Assembly: GCF_008635795.1 (NCBI RefSeq)
Contig: NZ_VWRQ01000008.1
Location: 124,001-188,000, forward strand
Length of the DNA: 64,000 nt
Direction: 5' to 3'
Origin: Paenibacillus tepidiphilus
GTDB lineage: Bacteria; Bacillota; Bacilli; Paenibacillales; Paenibacillaceae
Both the position numbers and the translations under genes were made by a program. The notes under the pieces were generated by a model, which was given only the letters and a program-made list of their open reading frames with translations, made no database searches and was not told the DNA's origin. This document shows, one piece after another, positions 45,014-53,356 of this stretch; position 1 is the stretch's first letter, and each line of letters opens with the position of its first letter.

Positions 45014-45624
45014 TCCACGTATATCGTCAGGGTACTGACCTGAGTCTGCCTACGCTGGTTCTGTTTCATGGTACTGGAGGCAATGAGCATGATCTGCTGC
45101 CGCTGGCCGAGCTGCTGTCCCCGGGTTCATCGGTGCTGGGCATCCGCGGGAATGTGAGGGAGAACGGCATGCCGCGTTATTTCCGGCGGCTGGCCGAAGG
45201 CATCTTCGACGAGGAGGATCTGATCTTCCGTACGCATGAGCTGAAGCAGTTCCTGGATGAGGCGGCGGCGCAGTACGGCTTCGACCCTGCCAATCTCGCC
45301 GCCGTTGGCTACTCGAACGGAGCCAATATCGCAGGAAGCCTGCTCTTCCACTACGGCGGCATCTTCCGCTATGCGGTGCTGCTGCATCCGATGGTGCCGC
45401 TGCGCGGCCTGTCCCTTCCGCGGCTCGATGAGGTCTCCGTCTTCATCGGAGCGGGCACCAACGATCCGCTGATCCAGACGGAGGAGACGCAGGAGCTGCA
45501 AGAGCTCCTGGAAAGCGCCGGTGCAGGGGTAACAGCACACTGGGGCAACCAGGGGCACCGGCTGAGCGCGGCCGAGGCGGAAGCCGCCCGCGACTGGCTC
45601 CGCCGGACAGCTGTCCGGGCTTAA
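45010..45624 (+). CDS. mhqD: Alpha/beta-hydrolase (MhqD-like carboxylesterase)
   Basis: A 204-residue serine hydrolase. LFHGTGGNEHDLLPLAEL forms the oxyanion region, Ser in AVGYSNGANIAGS, Asp in GAGTNDPLI and His in NQGHRLSAAE complete the triad. It starts four bases inside the mhqO stop and is the last gene of the operon. Bacillus MhqD acts in the quinone response, substrate unknown. Confidence 0.9.
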   Translation: MIHVYRQGTDLSLPTLVLFHGTGGNEHDLLPLAELLSPGSSVLGIRGNVRENGMPRYFRRLAEGIFDEEDLIFRTHELKQFLDEAAAQYGFDPANLAAVGYSNGANIAGSLLFHYGGIFRYAVLLHPMVPLRGLSLPRLDEVSVFIGAGTNDPLIQTEETQELQELLESAGAGVTAHWGNQGHRLSAAEAEAARDWLRRTAVRA

Positions 45625-45636
45625 GACGTAATGGCA

Positions 45637-45685
45637 AGGACCCTTTCCCGGCCGGGTATGCCCGGCGGGAGAGGGCCTTTTTTGT
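45637..45685 (+). terminator. Terminator of the mhq operon
   Basis: GGACCCTTTCCCGGCCGGG pairs imperfectly with CCCGGCGGGAGAGGGCC, followed by TTTTTT. Confidence 0.85.
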
Positions 45686-45930
45686 TGTGGTGGGTATCTT
45701 GGGGCAACCCCCGAGTACCTCGGGGTCCCCTTCGTGTACGTTCACCAATACTCTCTGTACCTTGCAGCACTCTCTCGCTTCGTTCTCTGCATGCACCCAC
45801 TGCCATCCTCCATGACCGTTGAAGTACCACTAAAACATTACTCGTGTGTGTGCCTCCTGCTGCTTTCTTTCAGCAAACTTTCAGCGCGTTTTAACGTTCG
45901 CTTAGGGTGAAAGGCTTATAGTGGGAAGGG
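45686..45930. other. Intergenic gap before the FlxA-like gene
   Basis: About 245 bp with no credible ORF. It contains a small perfect hairpin CCCCGAG-TAC-CTCGGGG (45709-45725) of unknown role. A SigD-type promoter for the FlxA-like gene was looked for and not found. Confidence 0.5.
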
Positions 45931-45945
45931 AAAGGAGGGACTTGC

Positions 45946-46320
45946 ATGAATATTTCATCCGCAACGTCGGCATCTTCCGCTTCGTACACATCCTCCTCCG
46001 GCCTCTCGGACACAGCTGCGCTTGAGAAACAGAAGGCGAAGCTGCAGGCCGAGCTTGAAAAGGCCCAGAGCAGCAAGGACGACGAGAAGACGAAAGAGAC
46101 CAAAACCAAGCAGCTGCAGCAGCAGATCAAGCAGATTGAAGCGCAAATCGCCCAGAAACAACAGAGCGGCGCTTCGGGTGCTTCTGGACCTTCTGGTGCC
46201 GGCAGCGCTGGTGCGCCTCCGGATAAGCCAGCCGGCGGCCAGGCGCTCGCAGTAGCTGGTGCGCAACAAATAGCAACCGCGACTACGGACAGCGTTGGCA
46301 GGTTCGACATTCGGATTTAA
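45946..46320 (+). CDS. FlxA-like coiled-coil protein
   Basis: A 124-residue soluble protein. A Ser/Thr-rich start (residues 1-22), a strong coiled coil at about 23-75 (KQKAKLQAELEKAQSSKDDE; KQLQQQIKQIEAQIAQKQQS), and a Gly/Ala/Pro/Ser tail ending TDSVGRFDIRI. This is the layout of FlxA-like proteins, whose role is unclear; the E. coli gene is flagellum co-regulated. AAAGGAGGGACTTGC precedes the ATG. It stands alone with its own terminator. Confidence 0.82.
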   Translation: MNISSATSASSASYTSSSGLSDTAALEKQKAKLQAELEKAQSSKDDEKTKETKTKQLQQQIKQIEAQIAQKQQSGASGASGPSGAGSAGAPPDKPAGGQALAVAGAQQIATATTDSVGRFDIRI

Positions 46321-46350
46321 TCGTTATCAGTAGTGAAGGCATGACGAACG

Positions 46351-46388
46351 AAGAGGGCGCCTCAGCCGTGAGGGCGCCCTCTTTGCTC
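46351..46388 (+). terminator. Terminator after the FlxA-like gene
   Basis: AGAGGGCGCC pairs with GGCGCCCTCT with a short loop (TCAGCCGTGA), followed by TTGCTC. The A-rich left side is weak. Confidence 0.8.
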
Positions 46389-46424
46389 ATTGCAGCCATC
46401 CCCGCACATCGCAGCTATCCCTGC

Positions 46425-48119
46425 TCAACCCAGCCATCCCCTGCTGGCCAGAGAGCACCACCATAGCCCGGCGGCTGTCAGCACAACAATAAGCAGTGCA
46501 GCCGTATCCCGGCTGCGCCAATTCAACTGGACAGCCGTACTGCGCGGCTTGTCCGGGTCATAGCCGCGCGATTCAACAGCCGTGGACAGCTCATCGCCCA
46601 TAGCGATAGCCATGATGAGCATGGGGACCATCAGCATGGTTATTTGCCGCGGATTCCAGTGACCCCGGCCGTCCGTGCGCGGGCCGCGCGAGCTTAGCGC
46701 AAGCTGCAGCCGGCCCAGTCTGTCCAGAATCCAGGGGACGAATTGCAGGGTGACGGTTACGGCTAGCGACCAATTGCGGGTACGCACGCCCAGCCTCCGC
46801 AGCGGAGCAATGGCCCACTCCAGCCCTTCCCGCAGCGGTGCTCCGGTGGTGGTCTCGGTGAACAGGAACCCCAGCGCGAGCAGCAGCAGGAACCGCAGCA
46901 CGCTTAAGCCGCCGCGCTGCAGCGCCTCAAGACTGAATCCGAGCGGGCCCCATGCATAATCCGGCGTGCTCCAGTCCATACCGGATACAATCCAGATGAA
47001 CAGAAACATGAACACGAACGGGCGGAAGAAGCGGAGCACCCGCCTGCGCGGGATGCCTGCCGAGCGGAGAAGCAGGGCGATCAGCGCCGCTGTCAGCAGC
47101 AGCGGCAGCAGTGTCCGCATTCCCAGCAGGGTCAGGGAGCCGAGAGCCATTCCCAGCCACTTGACGCGCGGGTCCAGGCTCCGCCAGCCGGTAGGTACGG
47201 GTGCGTGTGCGGGCTCCGGTACCGTATCTGAACTAGGGCTCAGCGCAGCAGCCCCAGGGTCTGCCGCCCTGGCCTTTACGCCCGCAGCACCCGGTACCTG
47301 CAGCTCCTCAGCTACAGGTGCCGGGAGGGCCTGCCCGGCCAGGTCGGCCAGCAGCTCTTCCACAGCCGCCGGCATCCGCTCCAGCCGTCCGCGCTGTACG
47401 AGCCGCTGCGCGATGCGCGCCCAGGCCGGCGGCTCCAGGCCGGCCGCGCTTAATATGCGGGCATCCGCCAGCAGCGGTGCCGCCGGGCCGTCGTAGTGGA
47501 CAGCTCCCTGCTTCATGACGATGACCTGATCCGCCAGATGCAGGAAGCTGTCCAGGTCATGAGTGGAGACAACAATCGTAACTCCGCTGCTCCGCAGTTC
47601 CTGCACCAGCTGGAGCAGCGCCTGGGCCGCCTGCGGGTCGAGGCCTGCCGTCGGTTCGTCCAGCAGCAGGAGACCCGGCGAGACGGCCAGCGCGCAGGCG
47701 ATGCACAGCCGGCGCTGCTCGCCCCCGCTGAGCAGGAATGGGGAGCGTTCGGCGAACGTACCGTAAGGCAGGCCCACTCTCTCCAGGGCCCGGGAGATCA
47801 GGTCCTTACGCTGTTCCTTGGGCACACCGTGCCGGCCAAGGCCGTACTCGATCTCCTTGTGCACGCTGCCGGTGAAGAGCTGTGTCTCCGGCTGCTGAAA
47901 TACAAGGGAGGGGATGTCTGGTGCAGCTGTTCCACGTTCAACGGTACCGCCGGCGGGTGGATACAGCCCGGCCAGCAGCCGGAGCAGGGTCGATTTGCCG
48001 CTGCCGGTCACGCCGCAGAGAACGGTCAATGTGCCGTCCTTAATCTCCAGCTGGATATCGCGCAGAACGGGATAGCCTGCCTCGTACCCGAAGTCTAGAT
48101 GATCGGTCCGCAGACTCAT
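46425..48119 (-). CDS. ECF transporter ATPase-transmembrane fusion (EcfA-EcfT)
   Basis: A 564-residue two-domain protein. Residues 1-240 form an ATPase: Walker A GVTGSGKSTLLR, Q-loop VFQQPETQLFTG, signature LSGGEQRRLCIACA, Walker B LLLLDEPTAGLD, switch VSTHDLD. A Pro/Ala-rich linker (about 240-310) joins it to an EcfT domain (LDPRVKWLGMALGSLTLLG then several spans), with coupling motifs SSRG and ESRGYDP. EcfA and EcfT are normally separate proteins. No stop or frameshift interrupts the join. It overlaps the upstream ATPase gene by 4 bp and opposes bioY. Confidence 0.92.
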   Translation of the reverse strand: MSLRTDHLDFGYEAGYPVLRDIQLEIKDGTLTVLCGVTGSGKSTLLRLLAGLYPPAGGTVERGTAAPDIPSLVFQQPETQLFTGSVHKEIEYGLGRHGVPKEQRKDLISRALERVGLPYGTFAERSPFLLSGGEQRRLCIACALAVSPGLLLLDEPTAGLDPQAAQALLQLVQELRSSGVTIVVSTHDLDSFLHLADQVIVMKQGAVHYDGPAAPLLADARILSAAGLEPPAWARIAQRLVQRGRLERMPAAVEELLADLAGQALPAPVAEELQVPGAAGVKARAADPGAAALSPSSDTVPEPAHAPVPTGWRSLDPRVKWLGMALGSLTLLGMRTLLPLLLTAALIALLLRSAGIPRRRVLRFFRPFVFMFLFIWIVSGMDWSTPDYAWGPLGFSLEALQRGGLSVLRFLLLLALGFLFTETTTGAPLREGLEWAIAPLRRLGVRTRNWSLAVTVTLQFVPWILDRLGRLQLALSSRGPRTDGRGHWNPRQITMLMVPMLIMAIAMGDELSTAVESRGYDPDKPRSTAVQLNWRSRDTAALLIVVLTAAGLWWCSLASRGWLG

Positions 48120-48928
48120 AGAATCTCCTCCAGATCCCGCTCGCTGAGCGGCAGCAGGTGTACAGGCCAGCCCTGCGCCTGCAGCAATCTGCCGATCCGC
48201 ACGGCGGTCGGAGGCTCCCAGCCCAGCTGCTCCGGCAGACTCGAGCTGTAGAAGAGGGTCCGCGGATCGCCGTCATAGAGCAGCCTGCCGCTCTGCATCA
48301 CGCCGATCCGCGGGCTCTCCGCCAGCTCCTCCATCCGCTGCGTCACCCACAGTACACCCATCCCGCCAAGCCACAACTGGCGTGCGAGCCGCAGAATATC
48401 ATTCCGTCCCGCCGGGTCCAGCATCGAAGTCGCCTCGTCGAAGATGATCATTTCCGGCTCCAGCGCCAGACAGCAGGCTATGGCCAGCCGCTGGCGCTCT
48501 CCGCCGGAGAGAGAGGCTACGGCGGCACCGGATTTATGGGCCAGTCCCACCTGCCCCAGCACCGCTTCAATCCGCTGCTTCATCTCCCCGTGTTCTACTC
48601 CACGGTTCTCCAGCCCGAAGGCGACGTCTTCGTAAGGCGTTGCGCCAACCGTCTGCGCCTCGGGATTCTGGAACACCAGCTGGATGCGGCGCTTGACCCT
48701 ATTGCGGTTATCCGGAGAACGCATATCCAGTCCCGCGACGCTAAGGCTGCCGCTGTCCGGCAGGTTCAGACCGTTGAAGGTGCGGACCAAAGACGTTTTG
48801 CCGCAGCCGTTAGGACCCGTAAGCGCCATCCATTCTCCCTGTTTCATATGTATGGATATATCCTCATACACCGGCAGTCTGCGCTGGCCATCCCGGTGGG
48901 ATAAGGATAATTGCTCCGCTCTGATCAT
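48116..48928 (-). CDS. ECF transporter ATPase (EcfA)
   Basis: A 270-residue energy-coupling ATPase: Walker A GPNGCGKTSLV, Q-loop VFQNPEAQTVGATPYEDVAF, signature SLSGGERQRLAIACC, Walker B MIIFDEATSMLD; the switch histidine position reads VTQRMEE, i.e. Gln rather than the usual His. Together with the fused ATPase it would make the ATPase pair under one EcfT. Divergent bioY suggests a dedicated biotin module. Confidence 0.92.
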   Translation of the reverse strand: MIRAEQLSLSHRDGQRRLPVYEDISIHMKQGEWMALTGPNGCGKTSLVRTFNGLNLPDSGSLSVAGLDMRSPDNRNRVKRRIQLVFQNPEAQTVGATPYEDVAFGLENRGVEHGEMKQRIEAVLGQVGLAHKSGAAVASLSGGERQRLAIACCLALEPEMIIFDEATSMLDPAGRNDILRLARQLWLGGMGVLWVTQRMEELAESPRIGVMQSGRLLYDGDPRTLFYSSSLPEQLGWEPPTAVRIGRLLQAQGWPVHLLPLSERDLEEIL

Positions 48929-49129
48929 TGTCCAATCCCACTTCCCTGACCTCAGGTCTTCAATAATTGCTCTTGATTATAGCAAGAACTAACGATTGAT
49001 GCATCCGGAAGGGGATGGTATAGTGGTCCAAGAAGATTAGAGGCCTGCTTGAAATGATGCACACAGACGAACAGTACATACGGTTCACAGTAATCCTAAT
49101 TTTGATAGACACGGGAGGTTACGCAAACG

Positions 49130-49735
49130 ATGAACAGATGGACGACGCGGGGAGTGATTTTCAGCGCCTTGTTCGCCGGTATTATGATTGCCATGAGTTA
49201 TTTCAAAATCGCACTGCCCATCTCCACCGTACCCATTACGCTCCAGACCCTGGCAGTGATGCTGGCGGGCTCCGTGCTCGGAGCGCGGTACGGCACGCTG
49301 GCCGTGCTGATCGTGATCGGGCTCTGTGCAGCGGGCTTTCCGGCGCTCGGCGGCAACGGGGGCATCGCCATGCTCTCCGGGTATACGGCGGGTTATATTC
49401 TTTCCTGGCCGTTCGCGGCACTCCTGATCGGACTTTGCGCAGAGCGGATTGGCAGCAAATACACCTTCGTGAAGCTGCTGGCTGTCAATTTTGTGTTCGG
49501 AGCGTTGCTGGTCTATCCTGCCGGCGTGTGGTGGTTGGCCCACTCCACCGGGATAAGCTCGCTTGGCCAGGCGCTCACGGCAGGGATGTGGCCCTTCCTG
49601 CCCGGAGACCTGCTGAAATCGGTATTGTGCGCGGCTGTAGTTACCGCCGTGTGGAAGGTCTATCCGATTAAGCGCATTTTGCAAAATGAGCGCAGCTCCT
49701 GGAGTAAAGAAGGAAGCTCCGGCGTGCGTTACTGA
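49130..49735 (+). CDS. bioY: Biotin transporter substrate-binding subunit
   Basis: A 201-residue membrane protein with six spans. Family motifs: LPISTVPITLQTLAVMLAGS, LGARYGTLAVLIVIGL, GLCAAGFPALGGNGG, SGYTAGYILSWPFAALLIG. It captures biotin and docks on an ECF module. ACGGGAGG precedes the ATG. It is transcribed away from the ECF genes across a 200-bp gap. No BirA-type operator palindrome was recognised there. Confidence 0.95.
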   Translation: MNRWTTRGVIFSALFAGIMIAMSYFKIALPISTVPITLQTLAVMLAGSVLGARYGTLAVLIVIGLCAAGFPALGGNGGIAMLSGYTAGYILSWPFAALLIGLCAERIGSKYTFVKLLAVNFVFGALLVYPAGVWWLAHSTGISSLGQALTAGMWPFLPGDLLKSVLCAAVVTAVWKVYPIKRILQNERSSWSKEGSSGVRY

Positions 49736-49753
49736 TCCCTGCCTGATAACAGC

Positions 49754-49802
49754 ACAAGAGGTGAACCGGAAGGCCTGGCGGCCTGCGGTTCACCTCTTGT
49801 TG
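49754..49802. terminator. Bidirectional terminator between bioY and the alpha-amylase gene
   Basis: ACAAGAGGTGAACCG (49754-49768) pairs with CGGTTCACCTCTTGT (49786-49800), a perfect 15-bp stem. T runs are short on both sides. Confidence 0.8.
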
Positions 49803-49813
49803 CATTCACACGG

Positions 49814-51289
49814 TCAATCTTCGTTCTCGTCTTCGGCATCGGGGGCAGTCCATACGGACACGCTGCCTCCGTTGACAGGGAATACCGCCCAGCCTTCCTC
49901 ATCAATCACGATACTATCGCCGCGGTTGCCGGTAACATCATACCAGCTCTCACCGGCCCGCTCCTCACCGACGAACATCCGCTTCTCACCCTCATCCCCG
50001 TTGGAGATGACCACGGCGCAGCCTGAGCCCGGGAATTCCGGAGCACCGCGCCGCACCCAGCCGATGGTGTTCGGATGGTCGAAGTAATCGTCCTGATCAC
50101 CGTAAGCCTTGTGGTAACGGGCATACAGCAGCGGGTCGATCGCAGCTTTCTTGCCTTCTACCGGAACCGGGCCGCCGATGCCGTAGTAATCCCCGTAGAA
50201 TACCACGGGATAGCCGTCACCGCGGAGCAGAATCAGCGCATAGGCAATTTGCTTGAACCAGTCACCGACCCAGGATTCCAGCGCTTCATGAGGCTGTGAG
50301 TCATGATTATCGACAAAGGTTACAGCATTGAGAGGATGAGTCTGGACCAGCGTATCGTCGAATATACGGGTAAGGTCGAAGCTCGCCCCTTCCAGCGCCG
50401 CCGTATAGAGCTTGTAATGCAGGGAAACGTCAAAGAGGTCGATCTGATAATCTACGGTGTTCAGAAATTCGCGGCAGGCCTCGAGATTCGAATTCCAGAA
50501 TTCGCCGACAATATAGAAATCCTCTCCGCGTTTACGGGTCATTTCAGCGGCGAATTCTTTAACGAACTCATGGTTGATATGCTTGATGGCATCCAGCCGG
50601 TAGCCGCTGCATTGCAGTGTATCGACCAGCCATTTGCCCCACTCAATCATCTCCCGCTTCACTTCTTCATGGCTGTAATCAATGTTGGCGAACATCAGAT
50701 AATCATAGTTGCCGAACTCATCGTCAACATTCGGGTTCCAGGCCTTGTTCTCTCCGGCGATCCGGAAGACGCCGGTCCGTCCTTCTCTGGCATCGTAATC
50801 CGTGCCGTTGAAATGCGTATGATCCCACTGGAAGGCGGAATACTGGCCTCCCCGGCCCGGGAAGGTGAACTTCGTCCACCCTTCAATCTCGAAGGGCTCA
50901 GAAATTTCCTTATTGCGGTCATTGGGATCAACCTCTATAACCTCGAACGCTTCGGTTTCGTCCGCCCCCGCCTTGTGGTTCATGACCAGATCGACATACA
51001 CGGCAACCCCGTTCTTCATACATTCGGCAATCGCCTCGACCAGTTCTTCCTTCGTCCCGTATTTCGTGCGTACCGCACCCTTCTGGTCGAATTCGCCCAG
51101 ATCGTACAGATCGTACACGCCGTAGCCCGTGTCCTCCGGATTGATGGCCTTGGTGACGGGCGGAACCCACACGGAATCAATGTACCCCGCCTTCAGCTCC
51201 GGAGCCATTTCGCGCAGCCGCTGCCAGTGTTTGCCGTCCGGAGCAACATGCCACTCGAAAAACTGCATCATCGTATGATTCCTTTTCAT
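49814..51289 (-). CDS. Alpha-amylase, GH13, cytoplasmic type
   Basis: A 491-residue GH13 enzyme hydrolysing internal alpha-1,4 links in maltodextrins or glycogen. No signal peptide: the protein begins MKRNHTMMQFFEWHVAPDGK, so it should be cytoplasmic, unlike secreted liquefying amylases with similar cores. Conserved regions: VDLVMNHKAG, nucleophile Asp in GYRLDAIKHI, acid Glu in IVGEFWN, transition-state Asp in FVDNHDSQP. GTGGAGGG precedes the ATG. It is 18 bp downstream of the DUF72 gene, probably one transcript. Confidence 0.95.
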   Translation of the reverse strand: MKRNHTMMQFFEWHVAPDGKHWQRLREMAPELKAGYIDSVWVPPVTKAINPEDTGYGVYDLYDLGEFDQKGAVRTKYGTKEELVEAIAECMKNGVAVYVDLVMNHKAGADETEAFEVIEVDPNDRNKEISEPFEIEGWTKFTFPGRGGQYSAFQWDHTHFNGTDYDAREGRTGVFRIAGENKAWNPNVDDEFGNYDYLMFANIDYSHEEVKREMIEWGKWLVDTLQCSGYRLDAIKHINHEFVKEFAAEMTRKRGEDFYIVGEFWNSNLEACREFLNTVDYQIDLFDVSLHYKLYTAALEGASFDLTRIFDDTLVQTHPLNAVTFVDNHDSQPHEALESWVGDWFKQIAYALILLRGDGYPVVFYGDYYGIGGPVPVEGKKAAIDPLLYARYHKAYGDQDDYFDHPNTIGWVRRGAPEFPGSGCAVVISNGDEGEKRMFVGEERAGESWYDVTGNRGDSIVIDEEGWAVFPVNGGSVSVWTAPDAEDENED

Positions 51290-51307
51290 GGTTAGCCCTC
51301 CACTCTG

Positions 51308-52150
51308 TCAAAATAGGTCCAGCTGCAGCGGTGCGAGCCCGCCCTCAATGTCCAGCATGGACATCAGCTCCTTGGCATTGTCCGTGGCGTCTCCGCCGGA
51401 ATTGTTGTTAAAGACAACATAAAGCTCGCGGCAGCTCTTCTCCAGCTCCAGCAGGCGGTCCCGCCACTCCGTGAGCTCCTCGGTGCTGTAGCTGTACAAA
51501 TAACGGAGCTTGCGCCAATTGGGATCGCTGCTCTGATTCCAGCCCCCGGCATTGCGGCCGTGCAGCCGCACATAAGTCATGTCCGGATGGGTAGCCACCG
51601 GAACAACCGGAATGGAGCCGGTACCCGCCTGCGGCTCATCAGCTACCGTATGAATCCAGCCCTCCTTCTCCAGAAATTGGAGGGTCCGCTCGCGCATGCC
51701 GTCCTCATACCAGGAACGGTTGCGGAACTCAACCGCAGAGGGTACGCCGAGCATTCGTTCCTTCGTCTCGCGCAGCAGGTCTACGTTGTCGCGGCTACAG
51801 TCGAACCAGGGCGGATACTGGAAGAGGACCAGGGCCAGCTTCCCTGTAGCCTGCAGCGGCTCGATAGAGGTGTGGAATGCCTGGTACATTTCCTCCGGAG
51901 TATCGTAGTAGTTCTTTTTGCCCCGTAAATGTCCGGTCATGCCCTGATATGCCTTGACGATGAACCGGAAATCCTCAGGCGTCTGGGAAGCCCATTTCGC
52001 GTAATTGCGGACCGGCTGCACCGCATAGAAAGAACTGTCGATCTCCACAATGGGAAAATGGGCGCTGTATGTAGGCAAGCGTTCAGCCGGTTTGATTTTG
52101 CCGTACAATTCCTCGTGGTCTCCGAAGCCGGTAAGCCCGATCTTGATCAT
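51308..52150 (-). CDS. DUF72 (YecE-like) protein
   Basis: A 280-residue DUF72 protein with a predicted TIM-barrel-like fold: HFPIVEIDSSFYAVQPVRNY, FRFIVKAYQGMTGH, AVEFRNRSWYEDG, YVRLHGRNAGGW, LYVVFNNNSGGDATDNAKEL. AAGGAAGGTG precedes the ATG. The family's function is not established. It is the first gene of a likely two-gene operon with the alpha-amylase. Confidence 0.93.
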   Translation of the reverse strand: MIKIGLTGFGDHEELYGKIKPAERLPTYSAHFPIVEIDSSFYAVQPVRNYAKWASQTPEDFRFIVKAYQGMTGHLRGKKNYYDTPEEMYQAFHTSIEPLQATGKLALVLFQYPPWFDCSRDNVDLLRETKERMLGVPSAVEFRNRSWYEDGMRERTLQFLEKEGWIHTVADEPQAGTGSIPVVPVATHPDMTYVRLHGRNAGGWNQSSDPNWRKLRYLYSYSTEELTEWRDRLLELEKSCRELYVVFNNNSGGDATDNAKELMSMLDIEGGLAPLQLDLF

Positions 52151-52379
52151 ATAGAGGCACCTTCCTTTCCTTCATGGGCTCACGGCAGCCTGCGTTCAGC
52201 TAACACATATATAAACTGAAAAGCCGTGTTCACAAACAAGGGGGATTGCCCTGCTCCCGAAAATTAAGGCAAAATGGGAGAGAGCATGTTTGGTGCCAGG
52301 CGCAGAATTATACTGTATGGGTGCTTTATCACCAAAAGAAAGCGGCGATATACTTCCTTAATGAAGGGATTTGAGAAAT

Positions 52380-53237
52380 GTGGAGCATCGGTTTGAACAG
52401 CTTACCCCCCATATCCTGCTGATGCATGCAGAGCATGAGACGGACCGGCCTGTACTCGCGGCAATTCTGGGCAGGGAGCGCACGCTGCTGATGGACGGGG
52501 GGAATTCTCCGGCTCATGCCCGGCTGTTCCAGGAGGAGCTGGCCAGACGCGGCTTGAGGCAGCCTGACCTTATGGCACTGACTCATTGGCACTGGGATCA
52601 CTCCTTCGGGATGTCCGCCTGGAAGGTGCCGGTGATGGCGCATGAAGCCGCAGCGGACACCCTTGCCGGGCTATCCGGCCTGGACTGGTCGGACGAGTGT
52701 CTGGACCGGCTGGTGGCGTCACAGACGATCAGCGATGCCAGCAGGAAGCATATCTGTCTGGAGTACGGGGAACAGCGGGAGATCCGAATTGTGCCGCCGG
52801 ATATTGTATTCACCGATAGGCTGACGGTGCATTTGGGCGGAGTATCCTGCGAGCTGGTGCATGTGGGAGGTGATCATTCGCCTGACTCTTGCATTTTGTA
52901 TGTCAAAGAGGACAAGACGCTCTTCCTCGGCGATGCCCTCGGACCGGCGGTCTACGGCGGACCGCGGCGTTATAACGGCGCCCGGTTCCTGCGGCTGCTG
53001 GAGACAGTATACGCCTATGAGGCGGACTGGTTCGTGGAATCGCACGGAGTGCCGATGAACCGCCGCGAGTTTACGGCTGATCTGGCTCCGTGGGAGCAGC
53101 TTGCCCGGCTGGCCTGCATACATGGTAGCGACCGGGAGCGGATGATCGCCGGGATGCGCGATTATCTGGGTGCGGAGGAAGTGCCTGCGGACCTGCTGGA
53201 GGGAGTGGAGTATTTCATTGCCGGAGCCGGGATTTGA
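52380..53237 (+). CDS. Metallo-beta-lactamase-fold hydrolase
   Basis: A 285-residue MBL-fold protein. The metal motif THWHWDHSFG is present, then HVGGDHSPDS and FLGDALGPAVYGGP give the third His and bridging Asp. ATHs are complete for a two-metal site. GTG 52380 is favoured (AAGGGA 10 nt upstream); TTG 52371 in frame is too close. Substrate unknown. It is monocistronic, closed by a terminator. Confidence 0.88.
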   Translation: MEHRFEQLTPHILLMHAEHETDRPVLAAILGRERTLLMDGGNSPAHARLFQEELARRGLRQPDLMALTHWHWDHSFGMSAWKVPVMAHEAAADTLAGLSGLDWSDECLDRLVASQTISDASRKHICLEYGEQREIRIVPPDIVFTDRLTVHLGGVSCELVHVGGDHSPDSCILYVKEDKTLFLGDALGPAVYGGPRRYNGARFLRLLETVYAYEADWFVESHGVPMNRREFTADLAPWEQLARLACIHGSDRERMIAGMRDYLGAEEVPADLLEGVEYFIAGAGI

Positions 53238-53282
53238 GCTTTGCGGCTGCCAAGAGCCCGGAATAACCCGGTATTACCCATA

Positions 53283-53327
53283 AAAAGCCCTGCCTCCCCG
53301 GATACCGGAACGAAGCAGGGCTTTTGG
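53283..53327. terminator. Terminator between the MBL hydrolase and diguanylate cyclase genes
   Basis: AAAAGCCCTGC (53283-53293) pairs with GCAGGGCTTTT (53315-53325), usable from both strands. Confidence 0.88.
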
Positions 53328-53356
53328 TTTATGATCGCAATTGTTTCCGCTGAACT

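Noticed and set aside
48929..49129. BirA operator between the ECF genes and bioY
   Set aside because: No GTTAAC-type inverted repeat with the usual spacing was found.
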